In this document: positions 1 to 5,999 of the stretch, piece by piece | Position numbering within the stretch: position 1 is the first letter of the stretch | Layout: each line of letters begins with the position of its first letter | Source: Bifidobacteriaceae bacterium | GTDB lineage: Bacteria; Actinomycetota; Actinomycetes; Actinomycetales; WQXJ01 | Length of the DNA: 8,250 bases | Assembly (NCBI GenBank): GCA_031278665.1 | Contig: JAITKC010000268.1 | Location: 1 to 8,250 of the forward strand | Direction of reading: 5' to 3' | The notes under the pieces: model-generated | What the model was told of the DNA's origin: nothing | The model's database searches: none | What the model saw: only the letters and a program-made list of their open reading frames with translations | Made by a program: the position numbers and the translations under genes

Positions 1-89
1 TGCCTCTGACTTATATCGTGGTGGGGCTGCTGATCCTGATGACCCTGATTCTGGTGGCCGCCGACTTGCTCAACCCGCTCGAGTTATAA
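1..89 (+). CDS. C-terminal end of site-2 (M50) intramembrane metalloprotease, partial
   Basis: Reading from position 3, the frame gives 28 residues, from [20 protein letters not shown] through a short DLLNPLEL end, then a TAA stop at 87-89. A single hydrophobic membrane span followed by a D-(L/I)-(L/V)-N-P ending is the usual C-terminus of actinobacterial Rip/RseP proteases, which cut regulated membrane proteins such as anti-sigma factors within the bilayer. In many actinobacteria this gene lies immediately upstream of ispG, as here. The HExxH catalytic site and PDZ domain would lie left of the window and cannot be checked, so the assignment rests on the tail pattern plus gene order. Confidence 0.75.
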   Translation, partial: PLTYIVVGLLILMTLILVAADLLNPLEL

Positions 90-109
90 CCCGCCGGCGC
101 GGCAGTTTC

Positions 110-127
110 GGCGCCCGGTCGGGCGCC
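110..127 (+). terminator. GC-rich hairpin after the protease gene, possible terminator
   Basis: Arms GGCGCCC (110-116) and GGGCGCC (121-127) pair perfectly around a GGTC loop, 21 bases after the protease stop. A second stem, GCGCGCCG (149-156) with CGGCGCGC (166-173), follows. Neither has a T-tract, so this is not a canonical intrinsic terminator. In DNA this GC-rich such stems also arise by chance. Confidence 0.3.
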
Positions 128-237
128 CGGCGTCCGGGACCGCGCGCGGCGCGCCGAACGCCAACCGGCGCGCGTTCGCGCGTCTCGCGGGCGGCATCGG
201 ACAGGCCGGACACGGGCGGGGCGCCTGGCATACTGGC

Positions 238-1554
238 ATGGTGCCGGTCTCGCTGGGAATGCCTGAAATGCCCCTGCGCTTGGCGACGCGGCGGCCGTCG
301 CGCGGCATCCGGGTGGGCGATGTGCCGGTCGGCGGCGGCGCCCCGATCTCGGTTCAGTCGATGACCACCACGCTGACCGCCGACGCCGACGCCACGCTGC
401 GCCAGATCGCCGAATTGACGGCGGCCGGCTGCGACATCGCGCGGGTCGCGGTGCCCTCGCAGGACGATGCCGACGCGCTGGCCACAATCGCCCGGCGCTC
501 GACTATTCCAGTCATCGCGGACATTCATTTCCAACCGAAATACGTCTTCGCCGCGATTGACGCCGGTTGCGCGGGAGTGCGGGTCAACCCCGGCAACATT
601 CGCAAATTCGACGACCAAGTGGGCGCGATCGCCCGGGCCGCGGCCGGGGCAGGCGTGTCGTTGCGGATCGGCGTGAACGCGGGATCGCTGGAGCCGTCGC
701 TACTTCGCAAACACGGCAAGGCGACGCCCGAGGCGCTGGTCGAGTCGGCCGTCTGGGAGGCGTCCTTATTCGAGGACGTCGGTTTTCACGACTTCAAGAT
801 CTCGGTCAAACACCATGATCCGGTGGTGATGATCCAGGCCTACAGACTGCTGGCCGAACGCGGCGACTGGCCGCTGCACCTGGGCGTGACCGAGGCTGGT
901 CCGGCCTTTCAGGGCACGATCAAGTCTGTGGCGGCCTTCGGGGCGTTGCTCGGCCAAGGGATCGGCGACACCATCCGGGTGTCCTTGTCGGCCCCGCCGG
1001 TTGAGGAAGTCAAAGTTGGCACGGCCCTGCTACAGGCCCTTGGCCTGCGCAAACGCGAGTTAGACATAGTGTCCTGCCCGTCTTGCGGGCGCGCCCAGGT
1101 CGATGTTGTCACCCTGGCCGAACTGGTCAACGAGGGACTCAAAGATGTCAAAGTGCCGTTGCGGGTGGCCGTGATGGGATGTGTGGTCAACGGTCCCGGC
1201 GAAGCCCGCGAGGCCGATCTGGGCGTCGCCTCCGGCAACGGCAAAGGACAGATCTTCATCCGCGGCGAGGTGGTCCAAACCGTCCCCGAGGACCAGATTG
1301 TCGAGGTGCTCCTGGCGCGGGCTCGCGCCATGGCGGCCGAAATCCAGCCGCAGGCCGGGCTGGCCGGCGGCGAGGTTCCGGCGGACGCGGTTGGCCGAGT
1401 CGGCCGCGCCGGGCCGGCCGACGGCGGCGGGGATTGCGGCGCGGCGGGCGGCGCGGCGGGCGGCGCAGACGGCGGCGGCGCGGACGGCGGCGCGGACGGC
1501 GGCGCGGACGGCGGCGCGGACGGCGGCGTCAGGGTTTTCGTCGCCGGCCGCTAG
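238..1554 (+). CDS. ispG: 4-hydroxy-3-methylbut-2-en-1-yl diphosphate synthase (IspG/GcpE)
   Basis: IspG is a cytosolic [4Fe-4S] enzyme that reduces and ring-opens methylerythritol cyclodiphosphate to HMBPP, the penultimate step of the MEP isoprenoid pathway. The 438-residue product has the TIM-barrel signatures SVQSMTTT (38-45), [12 protein letters not shown] and VRVNPGNI. Its cluster ligands are visible: C280 and C283 in CPSCGR, C315 in [10 protein letters not shown], and E322. The start at 238 is supported because MVPVSLGMP matches the mycobacterial N-terminus MTVGLGMP; ATGs at 259 and 268 would remove that block. No strong Shine-Dalgarno sits at usual spacing. The conserved enzyme ends near residue 372. 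The remaining 66 residues are a Gly/Ala/Asp-rich tail, longer than the roughly 20-residue mycobacterial tail and partly made of a 12-bp repeat. It lies between the site-2 protease and GNAT genes, as is usual. The stop is TAG. Confidence 0.97.
   Translation: MVPVSLGMPEMPLRLATRRPSRGIRVGDVPVGGGAPISVQSMTTTLTADADATLRQIAELTAAGCDIARVAVPSQDDADALATIARRSTIPVIADIHFQPKYVFAAIDAGCAGVRVNPGNIRKFDDQVGAIARAAAGAGVSLRIGVNAGSLEPSLLRKHGKATPEALVESAVWEASLFEDVGFHDFKISVKHHDPVVMIQAYRLLAERGDWPLHLGVTEAGPAFQGTIKSVAAFGALLGQGIGDTIRVSLSAPPVEEVKVGTALLQALGLRKRELDIVSCPSCGRAQVDVVTLAELVNEGLKDVKVPLRVAVMGCVVNGPGEAREADLGVASGNGKGQIFIRGEVVQTVPEDQIVEVLLARARAMAAEIQPQAGLAGGEVPADAVGRVGRAGPADGGGDCGAAGGAAGGADGGGADGGADGGADGGADGGVRVFVAGR
1477..1527 (+). 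repeat. ispG: 12-bp tandem repeat coding Gly-Gly-Ala-Asp in the ispG tail
   Basis: The unit GGCGGCGCGGAC (Gly-Gly-Ala-Asp) recurs with exact 12-bp spacing: GAC codons start at 1483, 1495, 1507 and 1519. An imperfect copy precedes it, with GAC at 1468 (15-bp step). Because the unit is a multiple of three, copy-number change would keep the ispG frame and alter only tail length. Confidence 0.85.
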
Positions 1555-1576
1555 GCCGCCGGCCGGCCGGGCGTTC

Positions 1577-1593
1577 GCCTGGCCGGGCCAGGC
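1577..1593 (+). terminator. Perfect hairpin downstream of ispG, possible terminator
   Basis: GCCTGGCC (1577-1584) and GGCCAGGC (1586-1593) are perfect inverted arms around one base; a real stem would have 6 pairs and a 5-base loop. It starts 22 bases after the ispG stop and is followed only by TT. A second stem, GCGCGGG (1635-1641) with CCCGCGC (1644-1650), is followed by GGTCGGCTTT. Either could stop or stabilise the ispG transcript, but no proper T-tract is present. Confidence 0.35.
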
Positions 1594-1708
1594 TTGGTCC
1601 GCGGGTCGCGCGCGCGGGTCGCGGCTCCGGCGGGGCGCGGGACCCCGCGCGGTCGGCTTTGTCCGGGCCTTGGAGTCCCTAAGGCGCGCCTGGCCGGGAT
1701 GGTGATTC

Positions 1709-1714
1709 TAGGAT
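1709..1714 (+). promoter_or_regulatory. Possible -10 hexamer (TAGGAT) of a leaderless promoter for the GNAT gene
   Basis: TAGGAT fits the actinobacterial TANNNT -10 pattern and ends 7 bases before the second ATG (1722), the spacing expected if transcription starts at the initiation codon. I see no good -35. The same bases contain AGGA (1710-1713), which could instead be a Shine-Dalgarno 8 bases from 1722, so the two readings cannot be separated by eye. Confidence 0.25.
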
Positions 1715-1718
1715 TGCC

Positions 1719-2624
1719 ATGATGGCTGACGCGCGAACGCTTCGACTGGGCTCGCCCCGACGCGGCCGCGCGCGCCTGCTTGACCGATCGCAATACCAGG
1801 CCGCCTTGGCTTTCTGCCGCTCGCTGGGCGCCGACGGGGTGATGGTCGGCCACCGCGTCGAGGCGGCGCTGGCGGTTCCGGCCGCCGCCGGCGAGTTGTG
1901 GGTCGTCGAAGAACCCGGCCGCCGCGGTCCGGGCCAAGCCTTGCGAGAGGATCACCTGCGTAGTCTGTTTTGGACCACCGGGTCGCTGATGCCGGTGGGG
2001 GTGGACTCGGACGCCGCGGCGGCCTTCGCGTCGGTGGTGCGCCACCGCGGCGGCCGTTTCGCCTCGATGGTGGGAGACGCGCACATGGTTGACGCGCTCT
2101 GGCGGCAGCTGTCGCCGGTCTGGCCGCCGGCTCGGGCGTATCGCCGGTCCCAGCCGCTGATGGCGATTAGCCAGCCCGCCCTGGGGGCCGCCGATCCGTT
2201 GGTGCGGCCGGCCGCACCCGAACACCTGGACGCCTTGGTGCCGGCCTGCTGGGCCATGTTCACCGAGGAGTTGGGGTTCCCGCCGCCCGGGCCCGAGGTG
2301 TCCTATCGCGCCCACGTCGCGGGCCAGATCGGGCGCGGGGCCCTGTTGGCCCGCCTCGACCCGGACAGCGGCGAAGTCGTCTTCAAAGCCGAATTGGGTG
2401 CCTCGTGCGGCCAATGGGTGCAAGTCCAAGGTGTCTGGACCAACCCGGCCTATCGCGGCCGGGGGATCGCCAAAGCCGGCATGGTCTCGGTGGTCGAGCA
2501 CGCCCGGCAGCGCGGCTGGAGCAGAGTGTGCCTCTATGTCAACGACTTCAACGCCCCGGCTCTGGCCGTCTATCGCGCGGTCGGCTTCGATCAGATCGGC
2601 ACCTGGGCGACAGTCCTGCTCTAA
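1719..2624 (+). CDS. GNAT-family N-acetyltransferase with N-terminal DUF4081-type domain
   Basis: The product has 301 residues. The C-terminal part is a GNAT fold: the acetyl-CoA pyrophosphate-binding loop appears as VWTNPAYRGRGIA, with Y245-R246-G247-R248-G249 as the R/Q-x-x-G-x-G/A motif. It is followed by the terminal strand-helix NDFNAPALAVYRAVGF (275-290). The N-terminal half, including GELWVVEE and a conserved-looking region near SLFWTTGSLMPVG, matches my recollection of the DUF4081 domain that precedes GNAT in actinobacterial proteins of this locus, such as M. tuberculosis Rv2867c. It presumably moves acetyl from acetyl-CoA to an amine; the substrate is unknown. Start is ATG 1719 or the adjacent ATG 1722: AGGA at 1710-1713 is 5 or 8 bases away, favouring 1722 slightly. 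It lies between ispG and proS on the same strand, with gaps of 164 and 195 bases, so it may not be co-transcribed with either. Confidence 0.88.
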   Translation: MMADARTLRLGSPRRGRARLLDRSQYQAALAFCRSLGADGVMVGHRVEAALAVPAAAGELWVVEEPGRRGPGQALREDHLRSLFWTTGSLMPVGVDSDAAAAFASVVRHRGGRFASMVGDAHMVDALWRQLSPVWPPARAYRRSQPLMAISQPALGAADPLVRPAAPEHLDALVPACWAMFTEELGFPPPGPEVSYRAHVAGQIGRGALLARLDPDSGEVVFKAELGASCGQWVQVQGVWTNPAYRGRGIAKAGMVSVVEHARQRGWSRVCLYVNDFNAPALAVYRAVGFDQIGTWATVLL

Positions 2625-2730
2625 TCCGGAAGTGGCCTGTCGGCGCCGGCCAGGGGGTTGCTTTCAATGTGATGTCCGGTCACGCCGTCAGCCGCCCGAA
2701 CCAGGCCGCCTGGGCCGCGCCTCCCGGCCC

Positions 2731-2780
2731 GGCGCGGGGCCCCGGCGCGGGCCCCTGGCGCGGGCCCTGGCGCGGGCCCC
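2731..2780 (+). repeat. Four tandem copies of a 12-13 bp GC-palindromic unit upstream of proS
   Basis: Contiguous units of 13, 13, 12 and 12 bp (2731-2743, 2744-2756, 2757-2768, 2769-2780) share GGCGCGGGCCC, with one extra G in the first copy. Each contains the self-complementary core GGGCCC or GGGGCCCC, so the single strand could fold many ways. The array ends 39 bases before the proS start codon and lies in an otherwise gene-free 195-base gap. Confidence 0.8.
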
Positions 2781-2806
2781 GGATGAGCCCGGGGGCGAAT
2801 GGTCGC

Positions 2807-2812
2807 TAAGGT
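2807..2812 (+). promoter_or_regulatory. proS: Possible -10 hexamer (TAAGGT) of a leaderless proS promoter
   Basis: TAAGGT matches TANNNT and is separated from the GTG start (2820) by exactly 7 bases, which would place the transcript 5' end on the start codon. No -35 is evident at 17-18 bases upstream. AAGG at 2808-2811 is alternatively a weak Shine-Dalgarno with an 8-base spacer to GTG 2820. Confidence 0.3.
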
Positions 2813-2819
2813 TTAGGGC

Positions 2820-4835
2820 GTGCTGCGCATGTCGAATCTGTTTGTCAAGACCCTGCGGGAAGACCCGGTCGAGGCCGAGGTCGCGTCCCACAAATTGCTG
2901 GTGCGGGCGGGTTATATCCGCCGCCAGGCGCCGGGGATTTACGCCTGGCTGCCGCTCGGGCTGAGAGTTTTGGCGAAAGTCGAGGCGGTTGTGCGCGATG
3001 AGATGAACCGGATCGGCGGCCAGGAGGTTCGGTTCCCGGCGCTGCTGCCGGCCGAGCCGTATCAGGCGTCGGGGCGCTGGACTGATTACGGCCCGAACAT
3101 GTTCCGGCTGCGGGACCGCAGGCAGACCGACATGGTGCTGGCCCCAACCCATGAGGAAGTCTTCACGCTGCTGGTCAAGGACATGTGCTCGAGTTACAAG
3201 GACCTTCCCCTGGTGATCTACCAGATTCAGACGAAGTATCGCGACGAGGCCAGGCCCCGGGCGGGTCTGCTGCGCGGGCGCGAGTTCATAATGAAGGACG
3301 CCTACTCGTTCGACCTGGACGAATCCGGCCTGGACCGCGCCTACGACGACCAACGCCGCGCCTACCAGCGTATTTTCGACAGGCTCGGCTTGGACGTGGT
3401 GATCGTTTCGGCGATGTCCGGCGCGATGGGCGGATCGCGCTCGGAGGAGTTCTTGTATCCCACGCCGATCGGCGAGGACACTTACGTGCGGTCGGCCGGC
3501 GGCTACGCCGCCAACGTCGAGGCGGTCTCCACGGTCGCCCCGCCGGGCCGCCCAATCGACGGTTTGCCGCCGGCTCGCGTGGAGCCTACCCCGAACACGA
3601 CCACAATCGACTCTTTGGTCGACGCCGCCAACCGCGATCAACCGCGCGCCGACGGCCAGGCCTGGACCGCGGCCGACACCCTCAAGAACGTGGTCGTGGC
3701 GGTGACCAGGCCCGGCGGCGGGCGGGAATTGGCGGTCGTGGGGGTGCCCGGCGACCGCGAGGTCGACATGACCCGCCTGGCCGCCGCGCTATTCCCGTCC
3801 GAGGTCGAACCCGCCGCCGACGAGGACTTCGCCCGCCACCCGGAGTTGGTTCGCGGCTACATCGGCCCCCAGATCTTGGGCGTCAACGCCGTCGCGTCCG
3901 CCGATGCCGTCGCCCCGGTTTCGGCCGGTTCCGTCGCGTCCGGCGATGCCGTCGCCCCGGTTTCGCCCGGTTCCGTCGCGTCCGGCGATGCCGTCGCCCC
4001 GGTTTCGGCCGGTTCCGTCGCGTCGGCCGATGCCGTCGCCCCGGTTTCGGCCGACCCCGCGGATCGCGCCGCCGCCGACGATTCGGCCGCCGAAGCCGGC
4101 CCGGCCGGCGCCGTGCCGTATTTCCTGGACCCCCGCGTGGTGGCGGGAACGGTTTGGATCACCGGCGCCAACCGGGCTGGCCACCACGTCTTCGGACTGG
4201 TCGCGGGACGCGATTTCGCGGCCGCCGGCCAGCCGGGGCAGCCAATTGTCGACGCCGCCGAGGTCCGGGCCGGCGATCTCGCCCCCGACGGCTCCGGGCC
4301 GTTGGAGATGGCGCGCGGAATCGAACTGGGCCACATCTTCCAATTGGGGCGCAAGTACGCCGAGGCCCTCGATCTCAAGGTGCTGGACCGGAACGGCAAG
4401 CGGACGACTGTGGTCATGGGATCCTATGGGGTCGGCGTGACCCGGTCGGTGGCGGCGGTGGCGGAGAAGTTCCATGACGACCGCGGCTTGATTTGGCCCG
4501 CCCATTTGGCGCCGGCCCACGTCCACGTCGTCGCCACAGGCAAGGACCCGGGCGTCTTCACGGCCGCCGCCGCCTTGGCGGACGCCCTGGAGGAGTCCGG
4601 TCTGGAGGTCCTTTACGACGACCGTCTCCGCGAGTCGGCCGGCGTCAAGTTCGCCGACGCCGAGTTATTGGGCGTGCCATACATTCTGGTGGTCGGCCGC
4701 GGGCTGGCGTCCGGGTTGGTGGAGTTCCGCGACCGGGCTTCGGGCGCGATCACGGACTTGCCGTTACACGATGCCGCCGCTCAAGTCGCCAAGACGGTCG
4801 ACGCCGCGTTGGCCCGGGGCGCGGCGGCCGGATGA
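2820..4835 (+). CDS. proS: Prolyl-tRNA synthetase, bacterial type with INS editing domain
   Basis: This cytosolic class II aminoacyl-tRNA synthetase charges tRNA-Pro, and its INS domain clears mischarged Ala-tRNA-Pro. It has 671 residues with a GTG start; [16 protein letters not shown] matches the usual actinobacterial N-terminus. An ATG at 2829 is an alternative. Seen in order: motif 1 region (P45 to P73), the T-x-E loop THE (110-112), motif 2 with [20 protein letters not shown] (145-164), INS domain (about 225-480), GHIFQLG (504-510), motif 3 with [10 protein letters not shown] (533-542), and the anticodon-binding domain (about 565-665). By alignment from memory, K289 and H456 correspond to E. 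coli INS residues K279 and H369, so editing residues look intact. The oddity is about 74 extra residues between YIGP (347-350) and YFLDPRVV (434-441), where mycobacterial ProS has only about 9 residues. Most of the insert is a 14-residue repeat. Mycobacterial ProS is near 580 residues, so the insert explains most of the excess length. Confidence 0.97.
   Translation: MLRMSNLFVKTLREDPVEAEVASHKLLVRAGYIRRQAPGIYAWLPLGLRVLAKVEAVVRDEMNRIGGQEVRFPALLPAEPYQASGRWTDYGPNMFRLRDRRQTDMVLAPTHEEVFTLLVKDMCSSYKDLPLVIYQIQTKYRDEARPRAGLLRGREFIMKDAYSFDLDESGLDRAYDDQRRAYQRIFDRLGLDVVIVSAMSGAMGGSRSEEFLYPTPIGEDTYVRSAGGYAANVEAVSTVAPPGRPIDGLPPARVEPTPNTTTIDSLVDAANRDQPRADGQAWTAADTLKNVVVAVTRPGGGRELAVVGVPGDREVDMTRLAAALFPSEVEPAADEDFARHPELVRGYIGPQILGVNAVASADAVAPVSAGSVASGDAVAPVSPGSVASGDAVAPVSAGSVASADAVAPVSADPADRAAADDSAAEAGPAGAVPYFLDPRVVAGTVWITGANRAGHHVFGLVAGRDFAAAGQPGQPIVDAAEVRAGDLAPDGSGPLEMARGIELGHIFQLGRKYAEALDLKVLDRNGKRTTVVMGSYGVGVTRSVAAVAEKFHDDRGLIWPAHLAPAHVHVVATGKDPGVFTAAAALADALEESGLEVLYDDRLRESAGVKFADAELLGVPYILVVGRGLASGLVEFRDRASGAITDLPLHDAAAQVAKTVDAALARGAAAG
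3891..4053 (+). repeat. proS: 42-bp tandem repeat, 3.9 copies, in frame inside the proS editing domain
   Basis: Copies begin at 3891, 3933, 3975 and 4017, all exactly 42 bp apart; the last is cut at about 36 bp. Each encodes a 14-residue unit such as [14 protein letters not shown] (residues 358-371). Copies differ at only a few bases (GCC/GGC, TCGGCC/TCGCCC, TCC/TCG), including sites that do not change the residue class. This points to recent duplication rather than ancient protein repeats. It is followed by a further low-complexity Ala/Asp stretch (residues 412-433). Confidence 0.95.
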
Positions 4836-4926
4836 GAACGCCCGGCGCGTCCGGCGTCGCCGCCTAAGGCGCCGTCGACGCCGCGTTGGCCCGGGGCGCG
4901 GCGGCCGGATGGCAATGCCCGGCGCG
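4797..4926 (+). repeat. Partial 77-bp tandem duplication at the proS 3' end
   Basis: Positions 4797-4834 recur identically (38 bp) at 4874-4911, and similarity continues with 12 of 15 matches over 4835-4849 versus 4912-4926. The offset is 77 bp, so the second copy is out of proS frame and lies wholly between the proS stop and the end of the opposing lipoprotein gene. Copy one carries the proS TGA (4833-4835); copy two has GGATGG there. Copy one is the coding copy because the protein ends at the length expected for ProS. Confidence 0.9.
4853..4882 (+). terminator. Interrupted hairpin between convergent genes, possible bidirectional terminator
   Basis: An outer stem GGCGTCG (4853-4859) with CGACGCC (4876-4882) encloses an inner stem CGCC (4861-4864) with GGCG (4868-4871) around a TAA loop, leaving a one-sided CCGT bulge. 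It sits between the ends of proS and the minus-strand lipoprotein gene, where a shared terminator is expected. There is no T-tract on either side, and the right arm falls in the duplicated segment. Confidence 0.35.
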
Positions 4927-4935
4927 GCGCGGGCG

Positions 4936-5817
4936 CTATTGGAGGAACGGCAAAGCGGGCAGTTTGGCGCCCCAACTGGCGGCTTGGACAAGTTGCCAGG
5001 TCAGCATGGGTTCGGCGGCGGAGCCGCCGGGGGCCGCCGCGTAGTGGCTGGCCAGCGCCAACTCGGCGGCGGCCAGACGTTCGCGGGCGGCCTGTGGGTC
5101 GGCGGTCGGCGGGCCCAGCGCATAGGCCGCCTGGCGGGGGTCGGGCTGGCCCGACAGGGCGACCAAGACCTCGGCGCGGTCGCGGTGGAGCGCGGCGGCG
5201 GCCGCCAACTCGGCGCTGACCGCGGCATCGGACACCTGCGCCGCCAAGTGCTCGCCGACAAATCCGGCCTGGTCTTCGGCCAGGGCGAGGTCGGTCAGCA
5301 GAGCCGGGTCGAGCGCGGCCAGATCTTCGGCCGCAGGCGGCGAGCCGGCGGCCCAGGAGCCGAAGAGGATGGCCTCGTCGGCGGCGGCGGCGCGGGCGAT
5401 GGCGGTGGCCAGGGAGGCGGCGTCATCGGCGGCGTCGCCGGAGCCGGCCAGGCGGACGGCCAGGGCGCGTGTCCGCGTCAAGTCCCGCCGCAGGGTCGCG
5501 GGCTGGCATTCGGCGTTTGAGGGGTTGGCGCCGGGGCCGGTCGCCGCCGGGCCCCAGGCCGCGGCGAACCGCTCAAACCAGTCCGGGGCGTGGGCGGCGA
5601 GCAAGTCGAGCCCGGTCGGCTCGAACTCGGGAGGCGCGGCGGCGGCGCAGGCGGCGGCCATCGACTCCAGACCGGCCAAGGCGGCGATCAGATTGCGGCT
5701 GTCGGCGGCCGGGGACTCGGTCGCCGGGGTCGGTTGGGGAAGAGTTGCGGCGCAGGCGGCGAGGGTCGCGACCAGGGCGGAGCAGGCCGCCCCGAGCGGC
5801 CAACGACTTTTGGACAT
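4936..5817 (-). CDS. Ala-rich lipoprotein, DUF4439 (ferritin-like) family
   Basis: The product has 293 residues and is predicted to be exported and lipid-anchored. A short basic N-terminus (K3, R5) is followed by a hydrophobic stretch and the lipobox L19-A20-A21-C22, so the mature protein would begin at C22. The rest is Ala-rich and probably helical. The C-terminal part, with LALAEDQAGFVGEHL (177-191), LHRDRAEVL (210-218) and AAYALGPPTADPQAARERLA (230-249), resembles the DUF4439 pattern of a ferritin-like bundle ending in an A-Y-A-L-x-x-P segment. Function is unknown, and I see no clear iron-ligand set. Opposite orientation between proS and the nusA region matches M. tuberculosis Rv2844, which supports the family call. 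The ATG at 5817 has no visible Shine-Dalgarno upstream. The TAG stop is at 4936-4938. The family call is from recall and synteny; the lipoprotein call is from the sequence. Confidence 0.8.
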   Translation of the reverse strand: MSKSRWPLGAACSALVATLAACAATLPQPTPATESPAADSRNLIAALAGLESMAAACAAAAPPEFEPTGLDLLAAHAPDWFERFAAAWGPAATGPGANPSNAECQPATLRRDLTRTRALAVRLAGSGDAADDAASLATAIARAAAADEAILFGSWAAGSPPAAEDLAALDPALLTDLALAEDQAGFVGEHLAAQVSDAAVSAELAAAAALHRDRAEVLVALSGQPDPRQAAYALGPPTADPQAARERLAAAELALASHYAAAPGGSAAEPMLTWQLVQAASWGAKLPALPFLQ

Positions 5818-5925
5818 CGCATTGATTGTGGCACTTAGTAGACTCTTGGCCCAATAGGGATCGCCGCCGCCACCAGAAGCGGACAGCTAAAGCCAACGGC
5901 AGAAGCGAACGGCGCCGGCGAACGG

Positions 5926-5964
5926 GACAAATGAACACGACAAGTGAACAGGACAAGTGAACAG
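5926..5964 (+). repeat. Three 13-bp tandem repeats in the nusA leader
   Basis: Contiguous copies lie at 5926-5938 (GACAAATGAACAC), 5939-5951 and 5952-5964 (both GACAAGTGAACAG); the last two are identical and the first differs at two positions. They are AT-richer than their surroundings and end 35 bases before the nusA start, in the gap between the divergent lipoprotein and nusA genes. They could be protein-binding sites or a slippage product. No known operator matches by eye. Confidence 0.9.
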
Positions 5965-5980
5965 GCCCTGATCCAGGGCC
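5964..5980 (+). promoter_or_regulatory. nusA: Stem-loop just upstream of the nusA ribosome binding site
   Basis: GGCCCTG (5964-5970) and CAGGGCC (5974-5980) form a perfect 7-bp stem with an ATC loop. It starts on the last base of the 13-bp repeats and ends 5 bases before the Shine-Dalgarno. Its place suits a leader attenuator or an mRNA-stabilising element, but there is no T-tract and no competing fold that I can identify. Confidence 0.4.
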
Positions 5981-5985
5981 AGCTC

Positions 5986-5992
5986 GGGGAGG
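5986..5992 (+). promoter_or_regulatory. nusA: Strong Shine-Dalgarno (GGGGAGG) fixing the nusA start
   Basis: GGGGAGG lies 7 bases before ATG 6000, selecting that codon over the in-frame ATG at 6012. It is the clearest ribosome binding site in the window. Confidence 0.8.
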
Positions 5993-5999
5993 CGGATCG

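Noticed and set aside
229..234. CATACT as a -10 for a leaderless ispG
   Set aside because: It ends only 3 bases before the ATG, so transcription would start inside the coding sequence.
1551..2501. 316-codon minus-strand open frame opposite the GNAT gene
   Set aside because: The plus strand has recognisable GNAT motifs; the minus frame is Arg/Gly/His-rich with no domain pattern.
2688..3641. 317-codon minus-strand open frame opposite the first part of proS
   Set aside because: It lies entirely over class II synthetase motifs on the plus strand and shows no protein character of its own.
3891..4053. CRISPR-like array
   Set aside because: The repeats are directly adjacent with no unique spacers and are in frame within proS; it is a coding minisatellite.
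3185..4477. 430-codon plus-strand frame inside proS
   Set aside because: Extremely Arg/Gly-rich alternative frame of proS; its apparent internal repeat is only the 42-bp repeat read in another frame.
4771..5520. Long plus-strand open frame (249 codons) over the proS end and the lipoprotein gene
   Set aside because: It is Gly/Arg-rich, antisense to a gene with a clear lipobox and family pattern, and crosses the 77-bp duplication; it is a high-GC shadow frame.
5839..5844. TAGACT as a nusA promoter -10
   Set aside because: It fits TANNNT, but no acceptable -35 lies 16-19 bases upstream; TTGGAC at 5810-5815 is 23 bases away.
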